A stretch of 64,000 nucleotides of DNA from UBA1206 sp045600105 (GCA_045600105.1 JAZRXG010000007.1:1-64000); one strand, 5' to 3'; shown: positions 7,928 to 15,216, counted from the first letter of the stretch. Translations and numbers: made by a program. The notes: generated from the letters alone by a model not told the origin.

Positions 7928-8983
7928 ATGTTCGATCTGTCGCTCACAAGCAAATACGTTTCAAGGTCGATCTCCGCCGAGAATTTCACCGGAGAAAAAG
8001 GGAAAGGCGGCATGGCGGAGGACGGAAACGCGTCGTACGCCGCCCGCGAGCTCGGAAGAGGCTGGAAGGTGTCGCCGTATATCATTATCGGCTCGGGTGA
8101 AACGTTTGAGCTCGCGTCGATCGACGGACCCGGCATGATACGCCATATCTGGGAGACGGACAACGCGCCCGACAGACGCCTGATATTGCGCATCTATTGG
8201 GAAGGGAGCGAAAAACCGTCGGTGGAAACGCCGCTCAACGACTTTTTCGCCTCCGCCGACGCCGCGTCAAACGGCTACGCGCCCATATCGTCGCTCCCCG
8301 TCTGCGTCGGGCCCCGCAGGGGATTCAACTGCTACTGGGAGATGCCGTTTTTCAAAAAATGCAGGATAACGCTCGAAAACACCGATTCAAAGGCGCAGAT
8401 GGTCTATTATCAGATCGACTACGTGCTCGGTGAGATCCCCGAAAACTCGGCGTATTTCCACGCTCAGTTCAGACGCGTAAATCCGCTTCCGTACAAGGAG
8501 GTATATACGATACTCGACAACGTGAAGGGCAGCGGCCACTACGTGGGAACGTATATTTACTGGGGCTCCAACAGCAACGGCTGGTGGGGCGAAGGGGAAG
8601 TCAAGTTCTATCTCGACGGCGACGGCGAATTCCCCACGATATGCACCACGGGGACCGAGGACTATTTCGGCGGTTCGTGGAACTTTGACGTTGACGGAGA
8701 ATACCGCGAATTCAGCACGCTTTATACGGGGCTTCCGCGCGTCGCGAGACCCGACGGACTGTATAAGTCGAATCAGCGGTTTTCGCTCTACCGCTGGCAT
8801 ATTCCCGACCCCGTTTATTTCAAAGAGGATATAAAAGTCACCGTTCAGGCTCTCGGCTGGCGCAGCGACGGCAGATATCACCCGCTCTGCGACGACATTT
8901 CCTCCGTCGCGTTCTGGTATCAGGACACGCCGTGCGAGACCTTCCCCGTCCTCCCTTCCCCCGACGAGCTTGAAATAATATAA
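7928..8983 (+). CDS. DUF2961 / GH172-family glycoside hydrolase-like protein
   Basis: The 351-residue product has the hallmarks of DUF2961, founded as glycoside hydrolase family 172, whose characterised members act on alpha-fructofuranosidic or alpha-arabinofuranosidic linkages. Seen here: GPGMIRHIWET near the N-terminus, the long central jelly-roll repeats, GEGEVKFYLDGD (about 218-229) and GTEDYFGGSWNF (about 237-248). The Glu residues in those two segments are likely the catalytic pair in this family. There is no signal peptide, so it acts inside the cell or forms a cytoplasmic oligomer. Start ATG 7928 has AAGGGG upstream. The downstream DUF1295 gene is 15 bp away and probably co-transcribed. 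Confidence 0.85.
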   Translation: MFDLSLTSKYVSRSISAENFTGEKGKGGMAEDGNASYAARELGRGWKVSPYIIIGSGETFELASIDGPGMIRHIWETDNAPDRRLILRIYWEGSEKPSVETPLNDFFASADAASNGYAPISSLPVCVGPRRGFNCYWEMPFFKKCRITLENTDSKAQMVYYQIDYVLGEIPENSAYFHAQFRRVNPLPYKEVYTILDNVKGSGHYVGTYIYWGSNSNGWWGEGEVKFYLDGDGEFPTICTTGTEDYFGGSWNFDVDGEYREFSTLYTGLPRVARPDGLYKSNQRFSLYRWHIPDPVYFKEDIKVTVQALGWRSDGRYHPLCDDISSVAFWYQDTPCETFPVLPSPDELEII

Positions 8984-8998
8984 AAAATCGGAGAAATC

Positions 8999-9853
8999 AT
9001 GGATAAAATCAAAAACAGCAGATGCGCGGGCTTTGCGGTGATATCCGCCGTTTATATTGCCGCTTCGGCGGTCGGCATACTCGTCTTCCGTGCTCTTTCG
9101 TTTTCGTTCGCGCCGGATCTGCTCATCGCCGACGTCGTTTCGACGGTTTTCACCTTCGTTTTCAGCCTTGTTTTCAAAAACGCGTCGGTCTACGACCCGT
9201 ATTGGAGCGTTCAGCCCATCGTCATCCTCGTTTACGCATCTGTCACTCACGGACTTACGCCGCTTACGTCCCTTCTGCTTGCCGCAGTCTGCTTCTGGGG
9301 CGTCAGGCTCACCGCGAACTGGGCGTACACCTTCCGCGGGCTCACGCATCAGGACTGGCGATACACGATGCTTTGCGAAAAAACGGGGCGGCTTTATCCG
9401 TTCGTCAACTTCGCGGGCATACATATGTTCCCGACGCTGGTCGTGTACCTCTGCACCCTTCCCGCGGTCTTCGCGTTTGAGTACGGCGCGGAGTGCGGCG
9501 TTCTCAGCGTGATCTTCGTCTGCGTTTCGTTCGGTGCGGCGATCCTGCAGGGCGTTTCCGACGTTCAGATGCACGTTTTCCGAAAAAAAGCGCACGGCGG
9601 CTTCATCAGAACGGGACTCTGGAAGTATTCGCGCCACCCGAATTACCTCGGCGAAATACTCATGTGGTGGGGCGTCGGGCTTGCCGTCGTCAGCGCGATG
9701 CCGCAGAGATGGTACCTGCTCGTCGGCGCTCTTCTCAACACGGTGATGTTCCTCGTCGTCAGCATCCCGATGGCGGATAAACGCCAGTCGGCGAAAAACG
9801 GCTTTGCCGGGTACAAAAAAGCCACCCGAATGTTGCTTCCCGTCAAAAAATAA
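8999..9853 (+). CDS. DUF1295 family membrane protein (steroid 5-alpha-reductase / isoprenylcysteine methyltransferase-like)
   Basis: The 284-residue polytopic membrane protein has about seven hydrophobic segments. The C-terminal signature HGGFIRTGLWKYSRHPNYLG (about 197-216) is typical of DUF1295 and of related S-adenosylmethionine- or NADPH-dependent membrane enzymes. YDPYWS (about 63-68) in the first third is also characteristic. The substrate is not known and could be a lipid. It sits 15 bp after the GH172-type gene with GGAG before its ATG, and a strong terminator follows, so the two form an operon. No functional link between them is obvious. Confidence 0.85.
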   Translation: MDKIKNSRCAGFAVISAVYIAASAVGILVFRALSFSFAPDLLIADVVSTVFTFVFSLVFKNASVYDPYWSVQPIVILVYASVTHGLTPLTSLLLAAVCFWGVRLTANWAYTFRGLTHQDWRYTMLCEKTGRLYPFVNFAGIHMFPTLVVYLCTLPAVFAFEYGAECGVLSVIFVCVSFGAAILQGVSDVQMHVFRKKAHGGFIRTGLWKYSRHPNYLGEILMWWGVGLAVVSAMPQRWYLLVGALLNTVMFLVVSIPMADKRQSAKNGFAGYKKATRMLLPVKK

Positions 9854-9875
9854 CGCCCAAAGCGGCATAAAACGA

Positions 9876-9904
9876 AGGCTTCCCGCGTGATGGGAAGCCT
9901 TTTT
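9876..9904 (+). terminator. Intrinsic terminator
   Basis: AGGCTTCCC and GGGAAGCCT pair around a 7-nt loop and are followed by TTTT. Confidence 0.9.
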
Positions 9905-9915
9905 GAATCGTAGAT

Positions 9916-10674
9916 TCACACCCGTTTTGCTATCTCGAGCGCGAGAGCAAGCTTGTCCACGTTGTGGTTCGCGTCGGAAAGTCCTGACGCGTCATAGCCG
10001 TCGCCCGACAGCACGTCGCCCGTGACGAGGAACGTATAAAGCTCAAATCCGTAAAAATCGCAGACCGACTGCAGCCCCGCGGCCTCCATTTCCACCGCGA
10101 TACAGCCCTCGCTTTTCCTTTTTTCCATCTGCCCGGCGGTCTCGCGCAGAAACGCGTCGGTCGTCCACGTCCTGCCGAGCACGTACGGCACGCGCAGGGA
10201 CTCGAAGACGTCCTTCACAAAGGCGTGGTTTTTGATTTTTATATAGTCCGACGGCGGCGCGTAGTGGTACGACATCCCTTCGTCGCGGTACGCGTCGGTC
10301 GGTATGACGAACTTTCCCGCTGTCTTTTCAAAGTCGAGGCTGCCCGAAGAGCCGAACGTGACGAATTTTTCCGCTCCGCAGAGCCAGTTCGTTTCTATCA
10401 GACACTCGGAGGCGATCGCCGAGCCGATCGGCGACAGATAAAACGCGGTCTTCCGACCGTTTTCGTCAAACGCGTATATGGGTATTGAGCCGTTGCACGC
10501 GCCTATTTCGGCGATTTTTTCGCATTTTTTCGTATTCAGCAGAGCGTCGTATATCACCTTCGAAAACGTGACGACGCACACGTCCGCAAGACGCTTTTTT
10601 TCGCCGTAAATGTCGCGCAGCGTGATTATCGGTCTGTCGTTTTTGTCAAATGAATCGGTTATCATTTCGGTCAT
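9916..10674 (-). CDS. Nucleoside phosphorylase (uridine/purine phosphorylase superfamily)
   Basis: The enzyme splits a nucleoside with phosphate into base and ribose-1-phosphate for salvage. The 252-residue product carries FGSSGSLD (phosphate/ribose region, about 108-115) and VEMEAAGLQSVC (about 197-208), the Glu-Met-Glu signature that binds ribose in the PNP/UDP family, followed by a late VTGD segment. It is most like the uridine phosphorylase branch, but the exact base cannot be read. The start ATG 10674 has AAGGAG 7 nt upstream. It has its own promoter and converges on the DUF1295 unit. Confidence 0.85.
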   Translation of the reverse strand: MTEMITDSFDKNDRPIITLRDIYGEKKRLADVCVVTFSKVIYDALLNTKKCEKIAEIGACNGSIPIYAFDENGRKTAFYLSPIGSAIASECLIETNWLCGAEKFVTFGSSGSLDFEKTAGKFVIPTDAYRDEGMSYHYAPPSDYIKIKNHAFVKDVFESLRVPYVLGRTWTTDAFLRETAGQMEKRKSEGCIAVEMEAAGLQSVCDFYGFELYTFLVTGDVLSGDGYDASGLSDANHNVDKLALALEIAKRV

Positions 10675-10721
10675 CTCCTTACTTTTCCGGCAGACGCTTC
10701 CGCACCGTCCGCCGCGCGTAC

Positions 10722-10750
10722 ATTATAACGCAAAAGCGCGGAAGCGTCAA
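10722..10750 (-). promoter_or_regulatory. Promoter of the nucleoside phosphorylase gene
   Basis: Minus strand TTGACG (10745-10750), 17-bp spacer, TATAAT (10722-10727). Confidence 0.7.
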
Positions 10751-10781
10751 GATTTTTCGGCGATTTTAGCGATGCGGCGTA

Positions 10782-10810
10782 TTGAAAATCCGCACCGCGT
10801 GTGTTAAAAT
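10782..10810 (+). promoter_or_regulatory. Promoter of the acetoacetate-decarboxylase-like gene
   Basis: TTGAAA (10782-10787), 17-bp spacer, TAAAAT (10805-10810), back-to-back with the phosphorylase promoter. Confidence 0.65.
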
Positions 10811-10850
10811 GAAATAAAGACGGCAGATGCCGCCGAAAAGGAGGAAAACA

Positions 10851-11504
10851 ATGGATAATGGCGTAAAAGCGTATCCCGCACCGTGGGATCTGCACGGAAA
10901 AGGGTATATTTTCATTTATAAATTCAAAAAAGACTTCGTCGAGAAAAGCGGGAACGTCCCCGAATTCCTCAGGGGGAGCTTCAAAGGCGGATTCGGCAGC
11001 GTCATGCTCGTCGATTACGAAAGTTCCGACGCCGGTCCTTACGGCGAGCTGCTGTTCATCCCAGGAAAATTCGCTTACGGCGGCAAAAAGCTCGACACCA
11101 TCAGCAAAATATACGTTTCGACCATGGAAAGCGTGGTGAACGGCAGGGCAAACTGGGGGATACCTAAGGAAAAAGCCGATTTTTCGTTTGAAAAGATAAG
11201 CGAAAAAGAGGAAAAAGCGACTGTTTCGGTGAACGGAAGGACCGCGGCGGAGTTCACGCTGAGGACGAAGAAGCTTTCTTTCCCCGTCAGCACCAAGCTG
11301 CTGCCGTTTCCGCTCGTCGAGGAGTACGATGGGAAGCGCTATTTCACGAACTTTTCGGGCAGCGGCAAGGGACGCTTTGCCAAGATCGTCGGCATGAAGA
11401 TCGACCCCGAGCTTTTCCCCGACGTTTCGGCGTGTAAGCCCATCGCGGTCATCCGCGTCGACCCGTTCGATATCACTTTCCCCAAAGCGGATGTTGAGGG
11501 GTAA
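10851..11504 (+). CDS. Acetoacetate decarboxylase superfamily protein
   Basis: The start at ATG 10851 is preceded by AAGGAGG. The 217-residue product matches the ADC-like fold in outline: an N-terminal FRGSFK-like strand region, GPYGELLFIPG (about 61-71), NGRANWGIPKEKADF (about 93-107) and a C-terminal KIDPELFP segment. In true acetoacetate decarboxylases the Schiff-base lysine lies in a PKK motif; here it reads PKEK, so the first Lys is kept and the next is Glu. Relatives act in secondary metabolism as decarboxylases, aldolases or cyclases. The substrate is therefore open. It is a single-gene unit with promoter and terminator. Confidence 0.75.
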   Translation: MDNGVKAYPAPWDLHGKGYIFIYKFKKDFVEKSGNVPEFLRGSFKGGFGSVMLVDYESSDAGPYGELLFIPGKFAYGGKKLDTISKIYVSTMESVVNGRANWGIPKEKADFSFEKISEKEEKATVSVNGRTAAEFTLRTKKLSFPVSTKLLPFPLVEEYDGKRYFTNFSGSGKGRFAKIVGMKIDPELFPDVSACKPIAVIRVDPFDITFPKADVEG

Positions 11505-11510
11505 AAAGAG

Positions 11511-11537
11511 GCTCTGCCGATTGAGGCAGAGCTTTTT
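11511..11537 (+). terminator. Intrinsic terminator at the left edge of the restriction island
   Basis: GCTCTGCC and GGCAGAGC pair around a 6-nt loop and are followed by TTTTTA. The sequence becomes AT-rich immediately after it. Confidence 0.9.
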
Positions 11538-11608
11538 ATACTGTCAGCACAATGGCTAAACTTTTTTATTATACTCAAGTTTACAAAATAAGCGTAACGC
11601 CACGACGT

Positions 11609-11651
11609 AACTTATTGTATGTAGACTTATTGTGTGATTCTGTATATAGTA
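11609..11651 (+). promoter_or_regulatory. Candidate C-box operator of the restriction controller
   Basis: ACTTATTGT occurs twice (11610-11618 and 11625-11633). The second is within GACTTAT (11624-11630) followed directly by GTGTGATT (11632-11639) and TATAGT. From memory, C-protein operators use GACTTAT...GTGTGATTATAGTC-type paired half-sites, so the resemblance is specific. It lies just upstream of the controller gene start at 11679. Confidence 0.6.
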
Positions 11652-11678
11652 AAAATTGAAAGTTGGTGAAGTATATAT

Positions 11679-11903
11679 ATGGATATTGTTAGAGTTTTTG
11701 GAATGAATCTTCGGAAATATCGAGTTAAAAATGAAATATCACAAGAAAAATTCGCAGAAATGGCAGGATTGCATAGAACTTATATCAGCGACATTGAGCG
11801 ATTTCAACGAAGTATTTCACTTGAAAACATTCAAAAAATAGCAGATGCACTTGGCATTGAAACATATAAGCTTTTTATCGAGGAGGACGTAAAAAATGGC
11901 TAA
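11679..11903 (+). CDS. Restriction-modification controller (C) protein, XRE-type HTH
   Basis: C proteins time expression of a restriction endonuclease after the methyltransferase when an R-M system enters a new cell. The 74-residue product is nearly all helix-turn-helix: SQEKFAEMAGLHRTYIS (about 22-38), then DIERFQRSISLENIQKIADALG, the usual C-protein pattern. Its length is close to the usual 79. The endonuclease gene starts inside its last codons (ATGGCTAA overlap at 11896-11903), the classic C-R coupling. The C-box-like repeats upstream suggest autoregulation. AT-rich composition marks it as part of an acquired island. Confidence 0.85.
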   Translation: MDIVRVFGMNLRKYRVKNEISQEKFAEMAGLHRTYISDIERFQRSISLENIQKIADALGIETYKLFIEEDVKNG

Positions 11904-12504
11904 ATCTAAAGCAGAACTTTTTCTTGAACTGGCAAAGCCTGATGAAAATGGTGTAAGCAGATGGGTAATGACAACAGAGTTTACTGGAGAGTATGAACGT
12001 TTGAAATTGGGAAACGGATTTGATTTTGGCAGAAAAGAATCTCCTCTCGCCCAAAAATACATAATTGAGACAAATAAAAAACTAACTCCCGGTAGTGGAA
12101 TCGACGCCATAAGGTTAAATGGCTTTAGAACTGAAGACCCATATACTCAATACATACGCTCCGATATAAAGGAGACCATTTCTAAAATGCGTTGTGTTGT
12201 TTTAGGTACATCAAATCCCGAAGTAGACCATAAAAACGGTATGAAAAATGAAGGCAGGGTAATGAAAAATGAGAAACAAGAGCTTTCTGATTTTCAACCG
12301 TTAAGTAAGGCTGCAAACGATGCCAAACGTCAATTCTGTAAAGAATGCAGGCGAACAGGCAAACGATACGATGCAAAAAGATTAGGTTATCCAATGTCGT
12401 ATTATCTTGGTGGAGAAACACACCATAACGAAGAAGATGCTTGTATTGGGTGCTATTGGTATGATCCGCTGGAGTTCAAAAAGCATCTTAAGGAAAAACA
12501 ATAA
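11896..12504 (+). CDS. HNH-type type II restriction endonuclease (probable)
   Basis: The 202-residue product has VDHKNG (110-115), a plausible beta-beta-alpha-metal entry motif, then an Asn-containing SKAANDAKR helix (137-145). Two CxxC pairs (148/151 and 183/186) would hold a structural zinc, as in HNH nucleases. I do not recognise a specific recognition sequence. The assignment as the restriction enzyme rests on this motif set plus position: 8-bp overlap with the C gene, GGAGG inside the C gene before ATG 11896, and two convergent methyltransferase genes next door. It would cleave host DNA lacking the cognate methylation. Small for an asymmetric-site cutter, so extra domains may be absent or recognition may be short. 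Confidence 0.7.
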   Translation: MAKSKAELFLELAKPDENGVSRWVMTTEFTGEYERLKLGNGFDFGRKESPLAQKYIIETNKKLTPGSGIDAIRLNGFRTEDPYTQYIRSDIKETISKMRCVVLGTSNPEVDHKNGMKNEGRVMKNEKQELSDFQPLSKAANDAKRQFCKECRRTGKRYDAKRLGYPMSYYLGGETHHNEEDACIGCYWYDPLEFKKHLKEKQ

Positions 12505-12506
12505 GT

Positions 12507-12535
12507 AAAAAGCTGCGGTATTACCGCAGCTTTTT
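12507..12535. terminator. Bidirectional terminator between convergent R and M genes
   Basis: AAAAAGCTGCGGTA and TACCGCAGCTTTTT form a near-perfect hairpin. It includes the last three codons and stop of the minus-strand methyltransferase. Confidence 0.9.
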
Positions 12536-13306
12536 GAATATAAAAATATATTCGTGGTCAAAAATGTAAAAATCACTTGCCAATGCACGATATCTCCAGA
12601 TAGCTCCTTGATTGGCTTTTCCTCTGGTTCTGTCAAAATCTTTTACGAGAATCGCCTTTAGCAAAAATCCCTTTTTCATAAACAGATTCATACAGTAAAA
12701 ACCAAGCGGAACTATTTGACTGTTAGCATATTTATCACCAATAACAACTGCACAATAACGATTTCGCTCTAAATATTGCGTGGTATTATCAATAACTCTT
12801 CCAAAAGATTTTAAAAAAGTATCAAGAGAGTCAGCATTTGATAAATCGTTAGGATTGCTTGAAAATTTTATTATGTCCCAATATGGCGGATGAAAAATAA
12901 CAAATTGATATTTTTTTATACCAATATTGTCAAGTATTTTCTTTATATCGATATTTTGACTATCACCTATAAATCCGAGCGTTTTACATTCATCATTGTA
13001 CTCCAAACGTATTCGTTCAAATGCTTCTTTAACGACATCTTCTTGCAAATCAAAACCTATTGAGTTTCTTCCCATTCTTTGGGCTTCTATTAATGAAGTG
13101 CCGCTTCCCATAAATGGGTCAAGTATCCAATCACCTTTTTTGGTATACCTCTTAAACATTTGCCTTGGCACTTGGGGAATAAAATTGCCGTGATAGGAAG
13201 CATTGTGTACACCGGAATTTTCTCGATGAAATGACCAAAAAGAATTTGTGAGTATGTCATCGTATTCTTTCCACTTTTTCGGGTCAATATCATTATACCA
13301 AGACAT
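12521..13306 (-). CDS. DNA amino-methyltransferase (N6-adenine or N4-cytosine)
   Basis: The 261-residue enzyme transfers a methyl group from S-adenosylmethionine to an exocyclic amine in DNA. Motif IV reads FHPPYWD (about 138-144), the D/S-PPY box with His in the first place. Motif I, DPFMGSGTSLIEAQRMG (about 63-79), follows earlier in the chain; FxGxG is the cofactor loop. In this arrangement motif I precedes IV. The start ATG overlaps the stop of the C5-methyltransferase (TAATG at 13304-13308), so the pair is translationally coupled. Which base is modified cannot be read from the motif alone. It would protect one strand of an asymmetric site if the second enzyme protects the other. Confidence 0.85.
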   Translation of the reverse strand: MSWYNDIDPKKWKEYDDILTNSFWSFHRENSGVHNASYHGNFIPQVPRQMFKRYTKKGDWILDPFMGSGTSLIEAQRMGRNSIGFDLQEDVVKEAFERIRLEYNDECKTLGFIGDSQNIDIKKILDNIGIKKYQFVIFHPPYWDIIKFSSNPNDLSNADSLDTFLKSFGRVIDNTTQYLERNRYCAVVIGDKYANSQIVPLGFYCMNLFMKKGFLLKAILVKDFDRTRGKANQGAIWRYRALASDFYIFDHEYIFIFKKLR

Positions 13307-14577
13307 TATTTTTCTTTATCCTCCAATTGATTCAAGCCTTTCATAACAGCAATGCCTATGGCCTTTCCGAGTCCGCAGGGAACCGCATTTCCTATTTGAA
13401 CAAGCTGCCATTTTTTTGAGCCTTGGAATATGAAATCATCTGGGAATGACTGCAATGCTGCCAACTCGCGAGGAGTTAAAACCCTTGGAAGCTTTGGATG
13501 AATATTGACACCGCCATGATTTTCTTTTACCGTACAAGATGGTTTATCCCAAGGAGACTTTTTCCAAGCATCTGAATAATTTCCATATAAACTCTGTCCT
13601 TCAGGCAGCTCTTTTATCTGTTGTATCATTTTTTCGGAATGCTTTGTAAAAATATGATTGATTTGCTTGTTTTCAGGGATGCTCATAAAACGTTTGATTC
13701 CCTCGCCGAGTGTCATATAGTTTTCAGGTGAAACCAATGGTTTCGGATGAAAATTTGTTAATCCATAGCGATTTCCGATAAAAATAACTCTGTGTCTGAT
13801 TTGCGGTACGCAATAATCTGCACTGTTCAAAACCGTTACGTTTATACCATATCCGGCTTCTTTATAGTCCTCAATTATTTTTGCTTCAACCTTCCCATCA
13901 AGCATTGTACGGAGACCTTCAACATTTTCCATAACAACGTAGTCTGGTTGTATATGTTTAACGATTTCGAGCATCTCAAGATATAAACTGTTTCTGGGGT
14001 CGGTAATAACTCTATTTCCAGCCATACTGAAACCTTGGCATGGAAATCCGCCAACAATCAGATGAATATGCTTGTCTGCAACAGAATTATAAAGCTCTTG
14101 TTTGACTTCCGGTTCTCTTATATCACGAGTATGGACTTTTTCGTTAAATCCCTTTTGCTTAATAAAATTATATTCATATGTTTGGACTGCCTCTGGCATA
14201 ATTTCAACGGAAGCGACCGGAGTAAAGCCGGCCATTGTTAATCCGCAACTCAGTCCTCCGGCTCCTGAAAACAGGTCGATGAAATTATAGCCATTGCGAT
14301 AATTCGCGGTGGACCATCCGTCATATACCCACTTATCTGAAATGTCAATCCAGTTGACAGTATCACCAGTTTGCTCTTTGACTATTGTTTCTTTAAAGAT
14401 GTTATCTTCTTCCGGATCATAATCAGAAATAAGCCATTTTTCATATTCATCTTTTGCAATTCGATAGCAATTACTGATTTTATAAGCTTTGAGTTTTCCC
14501 GAAGCTATGTGTCTTCTGATGGTTTTAATGCTTTGATTGGACTTTTCCGCAACCTCAGCAATAGAATAATACTCCAT
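13306..14577 (-). CDS. C5-cytosine DNA methyltransferase with N-terminal HTH domain
   Basis: The start at ATG 14577 is chosen because GGAGG lies 8 nt upstream; an in-frame ATG at 14583 and TTG at 14592 sit too close to that site. Product 423 residues. Residues about 1-50 are an excisionase/MerR-like helix-turn-helix (EVAEKSNQSIKTIRRH). The methyltransferase follows: motif I FIDLFSGAGGLSCG (about 97), motif IV GGFPCQGFSMAG with the catalytic Cys, ENVEGL (motif VI), QIRHRVIF (motif VIII) and QIGNAVP (motif X). The fused HTH may bind its own promoter, which has a TGTCCA direct repeat. First gene of the methyltransferase pair. AT-rich and foreign-looking. Confidence 0.93.
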   Translation of the reverse strand: MEYYSIAEVAEKSNQSIKTIRRHIASGKLKAYKISNCYRIAKDEYEKWLISDYDPEEDNIFKETIVKEQTGDTVNWIDISDKWVYDGWSTANYRNGYNFIDLFSGAGGLSCGLTMAGFTPVASVEIMPEAVQTYEYNFIKQKGFNEKVHTRDIREPEVKQELYNSVADKHIHLIVGGFPCQGFSMAGNRVITDPRNSLYLEMLEIVKHIQPDYVVMENVEGLRTMLDGKVEAKIIEDYKEAGYGINVTVLNSADYCVPQIRHRVIFIGNRYGLTNFHPKPLVSPENYMTLGEGIKRFMSIPENKQINHIFTKHSEKMIQQIKELPEGQSLYGNYSDAWKKSPWDKPSCTVKENHGGVNIHPKLPRVLTPRELAALQSFPDDFIFQGSKKWQLVQIGNAVPCGLGKAIGIAVMKGLNQLEDKEK

Positions 14578-14601
14578 AATCATACCCTCCAAAAGCGGAT
14601 G

Positions 14602-14635
14602 TGTCCATTATACATGCATTTTGTCCAATTGTCAA
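14602..14635 (-). promoter_or_regulatory. Strong promoter of the methyltransferase pair with direct-repeat operator
   Basis: Minus strand TTGACA (14630-14635), 17-bp spacer, TATAAT (14607-14612), a perfect consensus. TGTCCA occurs at 14602-14607 and 14622-14627, spaced two helical turns and flanking the -10 box, a possible autoregulatory operator. Confidence 0.75.
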
Positions 14636-14666
14636 GAGGCAGTATGCAAATTAATAAGAACAATAT

Positions 14667-14684
14667 CTGCGGAAGAAGGATTTG
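14667..14684. repeat. 18-bp duplicate of the tRNA-Gln 3' end (possible att scar)
   Basis: This 18-bp stretch is identical to 14998-15015, which is the discriminator base, acceptor 3' strand and part of the T arm of tRNA-Gln. Identity stops abruptly at both ends. Such short duplications of tRNA 3' ends are typical attachment-site scars of tRNA-directed integrases; no integrase is present here. Confidence 0.65.
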
Positions 14685-14725
14685 CTCTCGCGGCTCGACG
14701 CCTGCCCGTTCAAATATTTTTTACC

Positions 14726-14959
14726 ATTGAATCGAATTATCAATGATATATCGCCTGACGGCGATATGATATACTTGCTTCGCAAGCATGATATATTTTC
14801 GCTCCGCTCAAATATGATATAATATCCGTTCCTTCATATGCCGAAGGCATATATCATCGCACGCAGTGCGATATCATACCGAAGGGATATCACCCGTTAC
14901 GGCCCATTCCCCAAAACGGCAAAGCCGTTTCGGGGACCCCTTGGGGGCGGAACGGATAT
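14726..14959. repeat. Palindrome-rich repeat block
   Basis: A non-coding stretch of consecutive short hairpins linked by GATATGATAT-type spacers: ATATCGCC/GGCGATAT (14748-14767), CTTGC/GCAAG (14774-14786), ATATGCC/GGCATAT (14836-14852), ATCGCAC/GTGCGAT (14856-14872), AAACGGC/GCCGTTT (14914-14930) and CCCC/GGGG (about 14937-14946). Loops are mostly 3-4 nt. An outer 11-bp inverted repeat, ATATCCGTTCC (14822-14832) and GGAACGGATAT (14949-14959), encloses the last four. It resembles dispersed palindromic repeats seen in intergenic DNA of gut Clostridia. Confidence 0.75.
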
Positions 14960-14964
14960 CATTG

Positions 14965-14992
14965 AAAAAAGACACCTGATGGTGTCTTTTTT
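14965..14992 (-). terminator. Terminator of the tRNA operon
   Basis: AAAAAAGACACC and GGTGTCTTTTTT pair around a 4-nt loop, directly downstream of tRNA-Gln on the minus strand. The symmetric T/A tracts allow bidirectional use. Confidence 0.9.
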
Positions 14993-14994
14993 CA

Positions 14995-15068
14995 TGGCTG
15001 CGGAAGAAGGATTTGAACCCTCACAAACAGAGTCAGAGTCTGTCGTGCTGCCATTACACAATTCCGCA
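14995..15068 (-). tRNA. tRNA-Gln (anticodon CUG)
   Basis: On the minus strand the acceptor TGCGGAA pairs with TTCCGCA, followed by discriminator G and an encoded CCA. The anticodon arm is ACAGA-CTCTGAC-TCTGT, giving anticodon CTG. The T arm contains GGTTCAAATCC. It is the second gene of a two-tRNA unit and its 3' end is duplicated at 14667-14684. Confidence 0.95.
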
Positions 15069-15122
15069 ATTTATTATATTTTTACGCCGATTACATAAAA
15101 TATAACGACGGGTGAATTCAAG

Positions 15123-15197
15123 TGGTGACCCGTAGGAGAATCGAACTCCTGTCTTCGCCGTGAGAGGGCGACGTCTTAGCCGCTTGACTAACAGGCC
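15123..15197 (-). tRNA. tRNA-Glu (anticodon CUC)
   Basis: On the minus strand the acceptor GGCCTGT pairs with ACGGGTC (two G-U pairs), followed by discriminator A and an encoded CCA. The anticodon arm is TCGCC-CTCTCAC-GGCGA, giving CTC. The T arm contains AGTTCGATTCT. First gene of the two-tRNA unit. Confidence 0.95.
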
Positions 15198-15216
15198 GTT
15201 TCAAATCAGCTTGATT

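Noticed and set aside
14838..15098. Plus-strand open frame across the hairpin block and tRNA-Gln
   Set aside because: It reads through palindromes, a terminator and a tRNA gene and has no ribosome site; the open frame is a by-product of the repeat.
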